DNA from: Ephemerocybe angulata
Lineage: Eukaryota > Basidiomycota > Agaricomycetes > Agaricales > Psathyrellaceae
Length of the DNA: 64,000 nucleotides
Reading direction: 5' to 3'
Assembly: GCA_013368325.1 (NCBI GenBank)
Contig: JAACJK010000001.1
Location: forward strand, 496,001 to 560,000
Shown here: positions 32,287 through 41,369 of the stretch, piece by piece
Layout: each line of letters opens with the position of its first letter
Position numbering within the stretch: the first letter of the stretch is position 1
Program-made: the position numbers and the translations under genes
The notes under the pieces: model-generated
Seen by the model: the letters and a program-made list of their open reading frames with translations, nothing else
Database searches by the model: none
Told to the model about the DNA's origin: nothing

Positions 32287-32352
32287 ATGGAATCACGCAT
32301 CCTCAGCTCCGGTCAATCTTCGTCCGACTGCCCTTTGATGATTAAGTTCTAG
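32287..32352 (+). CDS. micro-ORF encoding a 21-aa peptide (second of a pair)
   Basis: ATG in the seventh block, MESRILSSGQ... ending DCPLMIKF-stop, with the same hairpin around the stop as the copy at 31949-32014. Conservation of length, frame and end between the two copies is the main reason to list it; they may simply be a recent duplication. Confidence 0.35.
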   Translation: MESRILSSGQSSSDCPLMIKF

Positions 32353-32681
32353 GGCAGCCGTCTCGTGTCTCGTAGCTGGGGTAGGTACTCCCGTCCGCTC
32401 GCTTCTCGATTTTGACTCCATGCTAATCGTTCTTCTTCCAGCGTAATCCGACCCTCGTGGTCATGCGTCCAGCTCAGACACCCCCTCGATGAAAATGGCT
32501 AATTTATTGGACTCGGGCTCGAGGTGAGTTACTACACTTTGTTCCTTCCCGCCTACGAGCGTCGAGGGGCTGACCCATTATAATTTATCGATTATCCTTG
32601 GCAGGCCCTTCCCATATTCCTTTTCTTTCATCGTTTGTAATACATATGAAGCTAGCCTAGGTAGAACCCTTTCATGCAACA

Positions 32682-32767
32682 CTTGCAGGGTCCCCCGAAC
32701 CCTCTTTCTTTCTTCTTCCAACTTGACTTGGAAGAAGAAAGAAAGAGGGTTCGGGGGACCCTCCAAG
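32682..32767. repeat. 40-bp inverted repeat with a 6-base loop
   Basis: Arms 32682-32721 and 32728-32767 are reverse complements at 39 of 40 positions (mismatch at 32686/32763), loop CTTGAC. One arm is pyrimidine-rich (CTCTTTCTTTCTTCTTCC) and the other purine-rich. No ORF uses it. It could be a fold-back element, a hairpin RNA precursor or a terminator. Confidence 0.95.
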
Positions 32768-33710
32768 TCTACGCCGAATGCGTCGGACATACCCCAAAAC
32801 CACAGTGCCCTTATTCTTGACAATTTAAATGACAAGTGCTTGATCAACTTGGTCGTTGCCATTCACGTTTCCTTTAAAGGCGGTTAGGCTCTGAACAGAA
32901 CATTCCCGCCCCTGACGACGCTGACGTTGGGACTCGCGGGAGCGGGGCACGTAAGTAACCTGCGGCACGCGGCACGCGCCAGGGCGAACAAAGGCGCTTG
33001 CTCCGCTCGCTCGCTCTCTATCAGTTGGTGTTTGCGCTGAAAGGGAATAGATGGATCGTACCCCAGAGTCGCTTTTAGGCTCCGCGCAATTGCCGCGCGA
33101 CGCCACCATCGAATCGCGAAAGTATCGGGCGCATCCCCGCGTATTTCAGGGTTTGCTTCCGTTGCTCTCGAGCAGTGGGAGGCGTTGCGACTTTGGAGCT
33201 TTTTTGGAAGCTTTCCGGTGTTGCGGTACTGACTTGCTGGATCTAGTAGTAAGTAGCGCCCAGGGGAGTCGGATCCGAGATCGATCCCGTCGGGCGTCTA
33301 AAATGGGAGGAAAATTAGGGGAAATTAGGGAAAATCGAGCCAAATTCGGGTGAAATGGGAGTTAGTGAGAGTCGGTGGGCCCTATACGAGTACCACCATA
33401 ATTCTGAAATCCAGGTATAGATGGGTTTGGTTTGGTGATGAATTCTTGGAGGGGGATGAGGGCGTTTGTGGGAAGGTCGTGGTTGGGTTGTGAGGGGTGG
33501 GCAGTGTCGTCACCGGGCGTCTACCATGTGCTGAGTGTGGGTGGGCAGTACACCAAGGTGACTCGGAGCCACCGTGCGTTTGCTGCTAAAGAAAATGGGG
33601 CTAGGAATTGAGAAACAGCACTAGATATTCCGATTGTAGCCACTATATCCAAGTTGTACATGTCGTACCAACCTCCTCCCCCAACCCGTCTTCAAGTGCA
33701 ACTTACTCCC
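32768..33710. other. intergenic region right of the array
   Basis: An ATG frame at 33051-33353 (100 aa) has no recognisable features and I do not call it. Near 33300-33345 the motif AAATTAGGG is repeated three times. The right end is the 3' flank of the minus-strand synthase gene. Confidence 0.4.
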
Positions 33711-35774
33711 TTACAACTTCGCCTCCCTCCTCACCTCCACCTCCCTCCCCTGCTTCACCTCCACCTGCCCCTCCTTCTCCTTCTTCACCCTCTCCCTCTC
33801 CCGCTCCCGCTCCACCATCCCCCCCACCCACCCCCTCACGCCCTCCACAAGCCGATCCACATCCTCTCTCCCCAGCCCCGCATGGAGACACACACGCACG
33901 CGGCCGGCGCCCTTGGGCACGGTGGGCCAGGTGATGGGGCGCGCGTTTAGGCCGAGGGAGAGGAGGTGCGCGGAGAGCGGCCGTGGGTGGGCGGTGAGGA
34001 GGGGGAGGATGGGGGTGTGGGTTGGGGGGGTTGGGTCCGGGGTTGGTAGGTTTGGATTTGGGTTTGGGTTTGGGAGTTTTGGATTTGGGTTTGGGAAATT
34101 TGGATTTGGGTTTGGTAGTTTTGGATTTGGGAAGGAGGAGGATGGGGATGGGGAGGGGGAGGGGAGGGGGATGGAGAGGGGGAGGGGAGGAGGTGGGTGG
34201 GGAGTGAGAGGATGTGTGGGGGTATGTTGTGGAGGATGGGCTGGAGGGAGGTGACGAGGTATGTTGAGAGGTCGAAGAGGTGGGATGAGAGCTGCGTCAA
34301 AGAGAGATTAGATTAGATTGGCGCCCGTGCAACGAATAAAGGCAAAAAGCGAGTAAACATAATAAAGAGAAACAGAAAGCACACGCACCTTCTCAGCCGT
34401 CCCATCCTCCAAAAGATCAAAACTCGCCTCGGCAGCCACAACCCCCGCACAGCTCATCGCAGTCGTATAAATAAACCCCCTCGCATAATTCACCAAATAC
34501 TCCCTCACCACCTCCCCCGTAACGACCACCGCCCCGCTCGCCCCCAGCGCCTTCCCAAACGTATGTAACACCGCAAGCACACACCCATCGCCTGCCCGAA
34601 GACCGAGCTGGCGGGTGCGACCGCGGCCGAGGGGCCCGTAGAGGCCGGTGGAGTGCGCTTCGTCTATTATGAGGTGGGCGTTGGAGAGGGGGAAGAGGGA
34701 GGTGAGGAGGGAGGAGATTTGGGGGAGGGGGGAGAGGGTGCCGTCCATGCTGTAGAGGGATTCGATGGCGATGAAGATGCTGGAGGTGCCGAGTGCGAAG
34801 GGCGTCTTGCCCTTCTTCTTCCCGCCCTTCCCGTCCTTCCCGTTCCCGTTCTCGTTCTCCGAGTCCTTTTCCAAGTTGGAAGAGGAATAGGAGGAAGAGG
34901 AAGAAGGCCCATCCCTTAACTCCACCAAAACCCTCCGCAAATCCTCCACATCATTATGCGCAAACGCCCGCCGGAGGGAGGGAGGCACGCGGCTCGCGCG
35001 CATGCCGTCGTGCACGCTCGCGTGGATGTGCGCGTCGTAGACGAGCGCGTCGCCCGGCTGGGGGAGGCATGCGAAGAGCGCGGCGTTCGCGTCGAAGCCG
35101 GAGTTGAAGAGGAGGGCGGTCGGTTTGGGTTTCGGGGAGGGGGAGGGGGAGGGGGAGGGGGACGGGGAGGGGGATGGGGACGGGGTCGGGGTTCCGGTCG
35201 GGGTCTCTGAATCCGATCGCGTCGTTGATTGAGAGGGGGCTTGGGAGGGGTTGGGGGGTTGGGCTGGTGAGCTTGGGAGGGTGTTTTGTTGTTGCTGTTG
35301 TTGTTGTTGCTGCTGGTGGAGGGAATCGTCCTCCCCGCCGAAGAACGCAGCCAAACGCGCCTCGAGCGCGGCATGCGCGCGCCCGTTGACGAGTAACCGA
35401 CTCCCGCCCGATCCCAACACGTCCGGGGCGTCCTTTAGCTTTTGCATGAAGAGCTCGCGCAGGCGGGGGGAGGAGGTTAGGGAGAGGTAGTCGTTGGAGG
35501 TGAAGTCTACTAGGGGCGGGTCTGCTTTGACTTCATTTTGGGGGCGTGGTGGATTGGGTTTTAGGTTGGAGTTGTTTTGGTGGTGTGGAGAGAGATCGGT
35601 GCATGAGGAGGATGAAGAGGATGAGGGTGGTGGGTGGGGGCCATTGGATGTAGTGGTGGATACGATCGAACCTGATAAACTCGGAAGAGGAAGAGGATCA
35701 GGCAGTCTACGTCTGATCAACCTCTTCTCGCGGTTCTCCAGCGCCTGTCTGAGCTTCGTCTCTAGAGCACTCAT
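33711..35774 (-). CDS. 8-amino-7-oxononanoate synthase-like PLP enzyme (frame slip near the 3' end)
   Basis: Exons 34389-35774 and 33711-34291. The alpha-oxoamine synthase fold is clear: DFTSNDYLSL, LGSGGSRLLVNG, FNSGFDANAAL, IIDEAHSTGLYGPLGRGR (Asp371 and His374 contact PLP), HTFGKALGASGA (Lys408 forms the Schiff base), and a C-terminal PTVPKGAGRVRVCLHAGLG. These fit pimeloyl-CoA/alanine condensation in biotin synthesis; aminoketobutyrate ligase is less likely. The protein is swollen by low-complexity inserts: poly-Gln, a run of Ser-Pro dipeptides, and Ser-rich loops. In exon 2 the frame must change between LSSHLFDLSTYLV and PILPLLTAH; there is no usable GT donor in the C-rich repeats between them, so an indel or assembly error is likely. 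Confidence 0.85.
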
Positions 35775-36406
35775 CCCTATCCGTTATCCGGATTCAAGAT
35801 ATGCGCAGATGCGTGAAGAAAGAACAGGTTTTCCAAGATCTTCCGGATCCAAGAGAAACGTATGTATCCATGCGTATCTATTTTTTTACCCCAGGATCGG
35901 TCGGTCGGGTACTCGTCCGACGACTTAACCGACCAGCCGGAGCGCCGGCGGCGTCAAATATCCTGATCGCAGCAAGAGGAAGGTGCGCATTTAAGTATGA
36001 TTATCGCCGCCTCACCGAGAGTACAGTACAGCCCAGTACAGTACCAGAGACCCATCCCCTTTGTAAAGAGCTCGGAAACCCCGCGCAAAGACACCAGGTA
36101 CATCGTACATAATCCAATCGCTTTGCGGACATAGAACGGCCGGTCAACCTGTCCTGCAGCATTGTAAGTATATTGGGCAGTTCCAGAGGTGTGTTGTTGG
36201 ATGGAGGGCGGGGCGTCTGTTCGTCTTCTTAAGACTCTGAAGGGAACTCCGTCCTATGCGGAGTGGTATCTATCTATCCAGAGTCAGAGTACGACGAACG
36301 AACGATAGAGGTGCGGCACCTATCGCTCAAAGACGCCCGTCTCACAACGAAAGAAAAAAATGCGCTTTTGAAGGGTCGACATCTACTGTACATGAGGAAA
36401 TGTGGC
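35775..36406. other. intergenic between tandem minus-strand genes
   Basis: Upstream of the synthase gene and downstream of POP5. Short open frames only; nothing else stands out. Confidence 0.4.
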
Positions 36407-37194
36407 CTAGTCCTGCAACGCCTCGATCTCCAACCCGCTCTTCTCAAGGAAGGCGTCGTACGAGTCGCGCGTCCCAGGGGCGGACTTGGAGAGGGCGCGG
36501 AAGCGGGCGATGACGACGCGGTTGTGCTCTATGGCTGCGAGTTGGGCGTGTTTTATCGTGCCTGGGCGAAGGCGTCAGCCTTCGTACTCTCCATTTCCAG
36601 GGGATGGAGGATTTGGAATGGGGTGGGGGAGAGGATGCGGAGTGGGGTGGGGTGGAGGATATGGAGGGGAAGCGAGGAGGGGATGGGGAGGGGAGGGATG
36701 AATGGAGAAGAGACCTACCAGAAAGATGCACGACGTGCGGGATGTATCGCACCCCGTCGATGCTTGAGAGGAGCGTCAGCGCGGCCCAGGCGATTTTATG
36801 GTGTTCCCGCGAGACGCGGATGATGGCTACGCTCGTCGTAGGCGAGAAGTACTTGACTGCACTCATCCTTGTAAGCGTAGATCCCAAAGGAAAGACGAGC
36901 GGAAGGGTGCCATGGATGATACGCACTGGTGAGAGAGGGCGCGACGGCGCCCCAGCCGACGTCTCCAAAGTGCGTTAGCACGCTCTGGCGGAGCGCGGCC
37001 CAGATCGTCTTGCCGTCCAAGTTATTGTTATTTGCGGGTGTGCGGGGCCGGCTGATGCTGCTCGTGACGGGAGAAGTGGTGTGTGTTTGAGGCAGGGGGA
37101 TGAGCTCGACGAGGAGCCAGCGGTTCTATCGGGGCTGGTATTGTGAGCGCGGCGGCGGATGGCGCGGGGGAGTGGGTACCTTGAACCGGACCAT
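36407..37194 (-). CDS. POP5: RNase P/MRP protein subunit POP5
   Basis: Exons 37180-37194, 36927-37125, 36719-36856 and 36407-36561 give 168 aa. The family pattern is strong: MVRFK-NRWLLVEL at the start (the first exon is only 15 nt), IWAALRQSVLTHFGDVGWG, KYFSPTTSVAIIRVSREHHK, a SSIDGVRYIPHVVHLSGTIK stretch, and HAQLAAIEHNRVVIARFRAL. POP5 is an essential protein of RNase P (tRNA 5' maturation) and RNase MRP (rRNA processing) in the nucleus and nucleolus. The extension after the first strand (QTHTTSPVTSS...) is a poorly conserved loop. The gene starts about 535 bases from the start of the divergent Arg/Glu-rich gene. Confidence 0.95.
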
Positions 37195-37728
37195 CCTATC
37201 CTATCCTATAATCCTATCCGAGCTTTCGGTTGAGTGCAGGGCCTCTGTGTGTGTGTTTCGGGGGTGGGTGGAGCTTTCTTTATGCAGCCGTCGTCGACGG
37301 TGGTGGAGAGCAAGAGCAGACACGGAATTAATTTCGGCACAGGACCAAAATTAATTGACTTAGCAAGCCGGGCTAAACGCCCACGCGCATTGATGGGATG
37401 TCATCATCCTCGTTTCTCTATTCCATCGACTTGTTCGTTCGCTTGTTCAATCGCCTGGGCGCCTCTGCCGCGCGTTGAATCAATCCTTCTCGGGGAATTG
37501 AATTAACTCTATACCCCTGCTCGTTTTCGGACGGACGCCTTGCTCGCAGCTTAAGGGCTCTATACCCATCGCGAGATACGATACCCTGTGCTCAGCACGC
37601 AGCGCGCACAGCAGCCCAATCTCCCTGCCACCTCCCTAACCCCTCATCACCTCCCTCCAACCCACCCCAACCCACCAACCCCACCCAACCACACTTATCC
37701 TAGCCTAACCACCCACCCACCCACAACA
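37195..37728. other. shared upstream region of divergent genes
   Basis: Lies between POP5 (minus) and the gene starting at 37729 (plus), so it should hold both promoters. CTATC repeats sit at about 37193-37218 beside the POP5 start. The last 130 bases are a C-rich leader (CCACCC repeats) of the plus-strand gene. Confidence 0.5.
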
Positions 37729-40517
37729 ATGCCACCCCCATTCTCCCTCTTCTCCATCCTCCGCCGCTCCAGCGAAACCGACCCCTCCGCCCCAAAACCC
37801 CCAAAACCCCCCAAACCTCCCAAACCTCCCAAGCTCAAACCCACCTACGCCGGGAGCGACCACGACCGCGGCACCTGGTCCGACTCGCCTCTCTCCTCGC
37901 CCACCTTCCCCCACAACTCCCTCCCAAAACCGCAGAAGCCGCAGAAAGCACCGAAGAAGACGAAAGAGGAGAAGGCGGCGGAGAAAGCTGAAAAGGCCGC
38001 CGCCAAGCAGCGTCTCAAGGACGAGCAGGCCGCCGAAAAAAAGGCTGCTAAGGAAAGAGCTAAACAGCAGGCGATGGAAGAGAGAAAGGGGGGAGTGGGC
38101 GGGGGCATGCCAAGGGGTGTGATGGGCGTGCCGACGGTCATGGGCGGCGGGATGGGTGTGCCGGCGAGTGTCGCGCTGCAGCGGAGCGTGTCGAGTGTGG
38201 TTAGGGACGGGTGGGCGGTGTTGGATGCTGCTGAGGGGTTGTTGGAGAGGTATGGGAGCGTCCTTGGGAGTGATTTGGGGTTTTGGAAGGGGAGGGTTGA
38301 GGAGTGCGTATATCTTTCGTTTCTATCTTTCTTTCTTTCTCCCTCTCGATGTAACTTTACTTACTTATCGAACAGACTCCGCGTCGCAAACCCACTAAAA
38401 GGCAAACTCTCCAAAAAACGCAAAACAAGCCCAGAGTTCATACAGGACTGCGAGGTCCTCCTGGCCGATATCCAGAAAGCGCTTGGCATCGAGCCTTCCC
38501 GTCCCTCCCACTCTCTCCATCCTTCTCAATCTCCCTCCCCACAGCACCAACAACATGCGAATGGACTTGGGGGGAATGGAAATGGGCATGTGCGCAGCCG
38601 CTCCCCGTCCCCCCTCCCCGTTCTCATGCGCTTCCATGACAAGGACGCTTCGCCTAAAGTATCTTTCGTGGAGGGCGAGTTACCTCCTACTCACTCCAAC
38701 CACGGCCACTCCAACGGCCATTCCACTGGCCACTTCAATGCAAATGGAAATGGACACGGAAATGGAAATGGACACGGCGCATATGGAAACGGGAATGGAA
38801 ACGGGAATGCGCATGCGAGTGGAAGTGGGACGAGGCACGGGAAGAGCGCGAGTATGAGTGCTGTACCGCCGAACGCTGTGGCGGGAGGAAGTGGGGGAAG
38901 TGGGTTGAGGAGGAGTGAGACGATGAGGGGTGGGGGAGGGGGCCGGAGGTGATTGTGAGTATTACTACCAGTTCGCGTTTCGTCCATTTGGTGATTAGGA
39001 GGGGTTTGCGTCGCCGTTGCGTGTGCTTGATGCGTTTCGCCCTTCCCTCCTTGCTTCATCCCTTGCTTCATTGCTTCCTTATATATGTGACTGTTGCGGG
39101 GATGGATGGAACTGACTGGTTTGGTAATCTAGAAAATAAGTGATAGTTGGGGGAGTAGGAGTAAACGACGCGAGGGGTATGAGAGCGATGAGCGGTACAG
39201 GGATAGGGATAGGGACAGGGAGCGGTATGGGTCTTCTTCGTCCAGGGTAAGCAAGCGCTCTACATTATCCATCCCTACCTATCTCTTTGCACTTTTCTCC
39301 TCCCCTGTGGCTTTGCATTGGGTTCATTTATCGGCAAGGTCCTTACATACGGTTTCCAACCCGCAGAGACACCGCAGCGACGACCACACCCGCTACTACT
39401 CCCCAGACCCAGACCACCCCCGGGACTACGAGCGCGAAGAACAAGCCCGCGAACGCTACCGCGAAAAACGCCACCGCGAGCGCGAGCGCGAGAGGGCAGA
39501 GAGGGGCGAAGAGCCGCGTGAGAGGGACCGGGAGCGGGATCGGAGGTATGATCGCGAGTATGATCGCGAGCGCGAACGTGACTATGACCGTGAACGTGAA
39601 CGCGAAAGGGAATATGAGTATGAAAGAGAGAGGGAGAGGGAGAGGAGGAGGAGAAGGAGGGCGTCGGAGGAGGGGTATTATGAGGATAGGGAGAGGGGGA
39701 GTCGGAGGCATCGAAGGGCGGTTAGTCCGGTGGAGGAGGGTGTGGGCGAGGGTGAGGAAGGGGAGGGGGGCACTCTGAGAGTCGGAGGAGGAGGAGGGAT
39801 CGCGACCGAGATCGTGGGGAGAGAGGAGAAAGAGACAGAGACAGAGGAGACAGAGACAGGGAGAGGAGTGAGAGGGAAGGGGGAGAACCCCACCGCGTCG
39901 TACTCCCCAACACCCCCCTCCTCGACGTCCCACGCCAAAAAGGCGCTGGCGTGCCCGTCATACCCACCGTCGTCGAGTTTCCGAGCGAAGATCACTCCGG
40001 CGCTGGGCACTCTCCCAATCGTGATAAGGAGAAAGATAAAGACAAAGAGAGGGAGAGGGAGAGGAGGCGAAAGGATAGAGAGAGGAGGGAAAGGGAGAGA
40101 GAGAGGAGGAGGAGGGAGGAGGCGGAGGCGGAGGAGGAGTATGAGAGGGAGAGGAGGGAGAGGAGGAGGAGGCGGGAAAAAGAGAGGGAGGCTTCTGGTT
40201 CTGGTACTGCTCCTCCGCGCGGCGAGCGAGAGCGAGCCGAGCGCGAGCCTAGGGGCGGTGATCGAGATCGAGGAGACAGAGACAGAGACAGAGGAGAGAG
40301 GGAGAGAGACAAGGGCAAAGAGAGAGAAAGGGGAGACAGAGAAAGGGGCAGCGCCTCCCATCCCTACGGCGAGCGCGACCCGGACAGGCTGGGCGCGGAG
40401 GACGACGCGGCGGGCAGCAAGTTTTTGGAGTTTTTCTCGCCGGCGCCGGGCGATGTGAGTTTGCCGCCTGGGCGGGCGGGGAGTGTGCGCGTTGGGGGAG
40501 GGAGTGTGAGGGGGTGA
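37729..40517 (+). CDS. Arg/Glu/Asp-repeat low-complexity protein
   Basis: Exons 37729-38303, 38376-38948, 39141-39246, 39367-39720 and 39780-40517 give 781 aa. The N-terminus is Pro/Lys-rich (PPKPPKPPKPPK) followed by an Ala/Lys/Glu helix; the middle has a short folded-looking segment (FIQDCEVLLADIQKALGI) and Gly/Asn/His repeats; the second half is dominated by RE/RD/ER dipeptides and ends FLEFFSPAPGDVSLPPGRAG. Such RE/RD tracts occur in RNA-processing and chromatin proteins, but no RRM, zinc finger or other domain is seen, so no function is claimed. The fourth intron (39721-39779) is inferred because the frame must change; its donor GTTAGT is good but the acceptor (CTGAG) is poor, and a G-run indel nearby is the alternative. 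Confidence 0.6.
40015..40200 (+). repeat. polypurine tract within the Arg/Glu-rich exon
   Basis: About 185 bases are nearly all A and G on the plus strand (GAGAGG, GGAGGA words), continuing less strictly to 40350. It encodes RE/RR repeats. Such tracts can form triplex DNA and are prone to length change. Confidence 0.8.
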
Positions 40518-41199
40518 GTGCGTGGCGTTGGGGTTGGAGGTTGGGGGTTGGGGGTTGAGTACTGAGTGGGTGAGGGGTTGGATGAGTGGTGTATGTATGT
40601 GTTCCTTTGCTTTGTTGGATTGCTGCTTTCGATTGTCTTATTTATCTGTTGGTCTTTCTATGTATGGCGTATATACCCTGACTGTTGCGCGCCTTTCTTT
40701 AGTGTTTTACTTATCTAATCGTAGACAATATCTTGCTTTGTAGCAGCTTGCTGTGTACTTTATTCGGAATGGATTTGGACTGCCAGTCTACGTCTACAGA
40801 TTGGAGGGCGGGCGGGAGCGTCGGTGGAATGCGGGAGGCGCATCATTTTACGCCGGGCGTGATCACAGGTCTGAACGCTTCTGAATGTCGATCGCGAGTG
40901 TTCAAACGTTCAAACCCCAATAGGTATGTGGGTATTTTCTGCCAGCTTGTGTGGTCCTCGACGTAAGCAGGAGAGGACCATCCAACGTCAGTTTAATTGT
41001 TGTCTGTCGGCCCCAGGACCGTTGAACGGGTGCTATTTGCGCCTTTTGTTGGCGAGGCTTGGGACGTCACCAGTTCACGCTCCTGGATCCAGAAGAGTAT
41101 ACACAGGTCTTCTGTTTGCATCTGCAAGCACAATAGCCCAAAGATTGATTCGAGCGATGGCCAGGAAGGTTTAATTGGCCGGCGCCTATTTTGAGCGCT
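40518..41199. other. intergenic region
   Basis: Begins with tandem GGTTGGGG words (40530-40556, potential G-quadruplex). No gene supported. Confidence 0.4.
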
Positions 41200-41273
41200 G
41201 TGGCACCCGAGGATTGAACTCGCAGTCACGTCCAGTCACCGGCAGGTGCGCCAGCGCCTCAGCCAGGTATACT
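41200..41273 (-). other. tRNA-like Pol III promoter remnant or SINE head
   Basis: On the minus strand TGGCTGAGGCGCTGG (41265-41251) fits an A box and GAGTTCAATCC (41221-41211) a B box, with about 30 bases between them as in tRNA genes. The T arm pairs at 4 of 5 positions, but the 5' acceptor strand does not pair with GTGCCAC, so it is not an intact tRNA. Confidence 0.3.
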
Positions 41274-41369
41274 CGGGCATGGTCTGACCCATCACTGTAT
41301 GTATGCAGAAGTGAGTAATTTCCTCTCCCTAGGTTACGGATACAAATACAGTTTCGCCCGAGCTACCAT

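Larger units (their letters stand above)
29542..32352 (+). repeat. array of micro-ORF units with seven copies of a 35-nt block
   Basis: The block beginning CGCAAACTGACCTATATGGA occurs at 29796, 30041, 30264, 30529, 30741, 31934 and 32272 (each 35 nt), with only a few substitutions. Each copy is preceded by an intron-like segment of 49-67 bases that starts GT (usually GTACG) right after a CTGGG and ends AG. Each block holds a TGA followed 5 bases later by an ATG. Two further degenerate junctions lie near 32110 and 32442. Between blocks the sequence varies more, but units 2 and 4, and 3 and 5, pair off as closer relatives. It may be a tandemly amplified gene, a polycistronic spliced transcript or a structured non-coding RNA. 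Confidence 0.8.

Noticed and set aside
29796..32306. CRISPR-like repeat array
   Set aside because: Repeats are too few, unevenly spaced (about 220 to 1160 bases) and in a eukaryotic genome; spacers contain exon/intron signals.
29542..32352. Mating pheromone precursor cluster
   Set aside because: Short ORFs in tandem fit, but none ends in a CaaX motif and no STE3-type receptor gene lies nearby.
34653..35389. Plus-strand Glu/Gly-rich and Arg-rich frames
   Set aside because: They are antisense to the low-complexity parts of the synthase gene.
39343..40361. Minus-strand Ser/Leu/Pro-rich frames of about 200 codons
   Set aside because: Complement of the polypurine coding tract; composition explains the openness.
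40993..41194. Possible complete tRNA near the A/B boxes
   Set aside because: The acceptor stem does not pair and no anticodon arm could be drawn.
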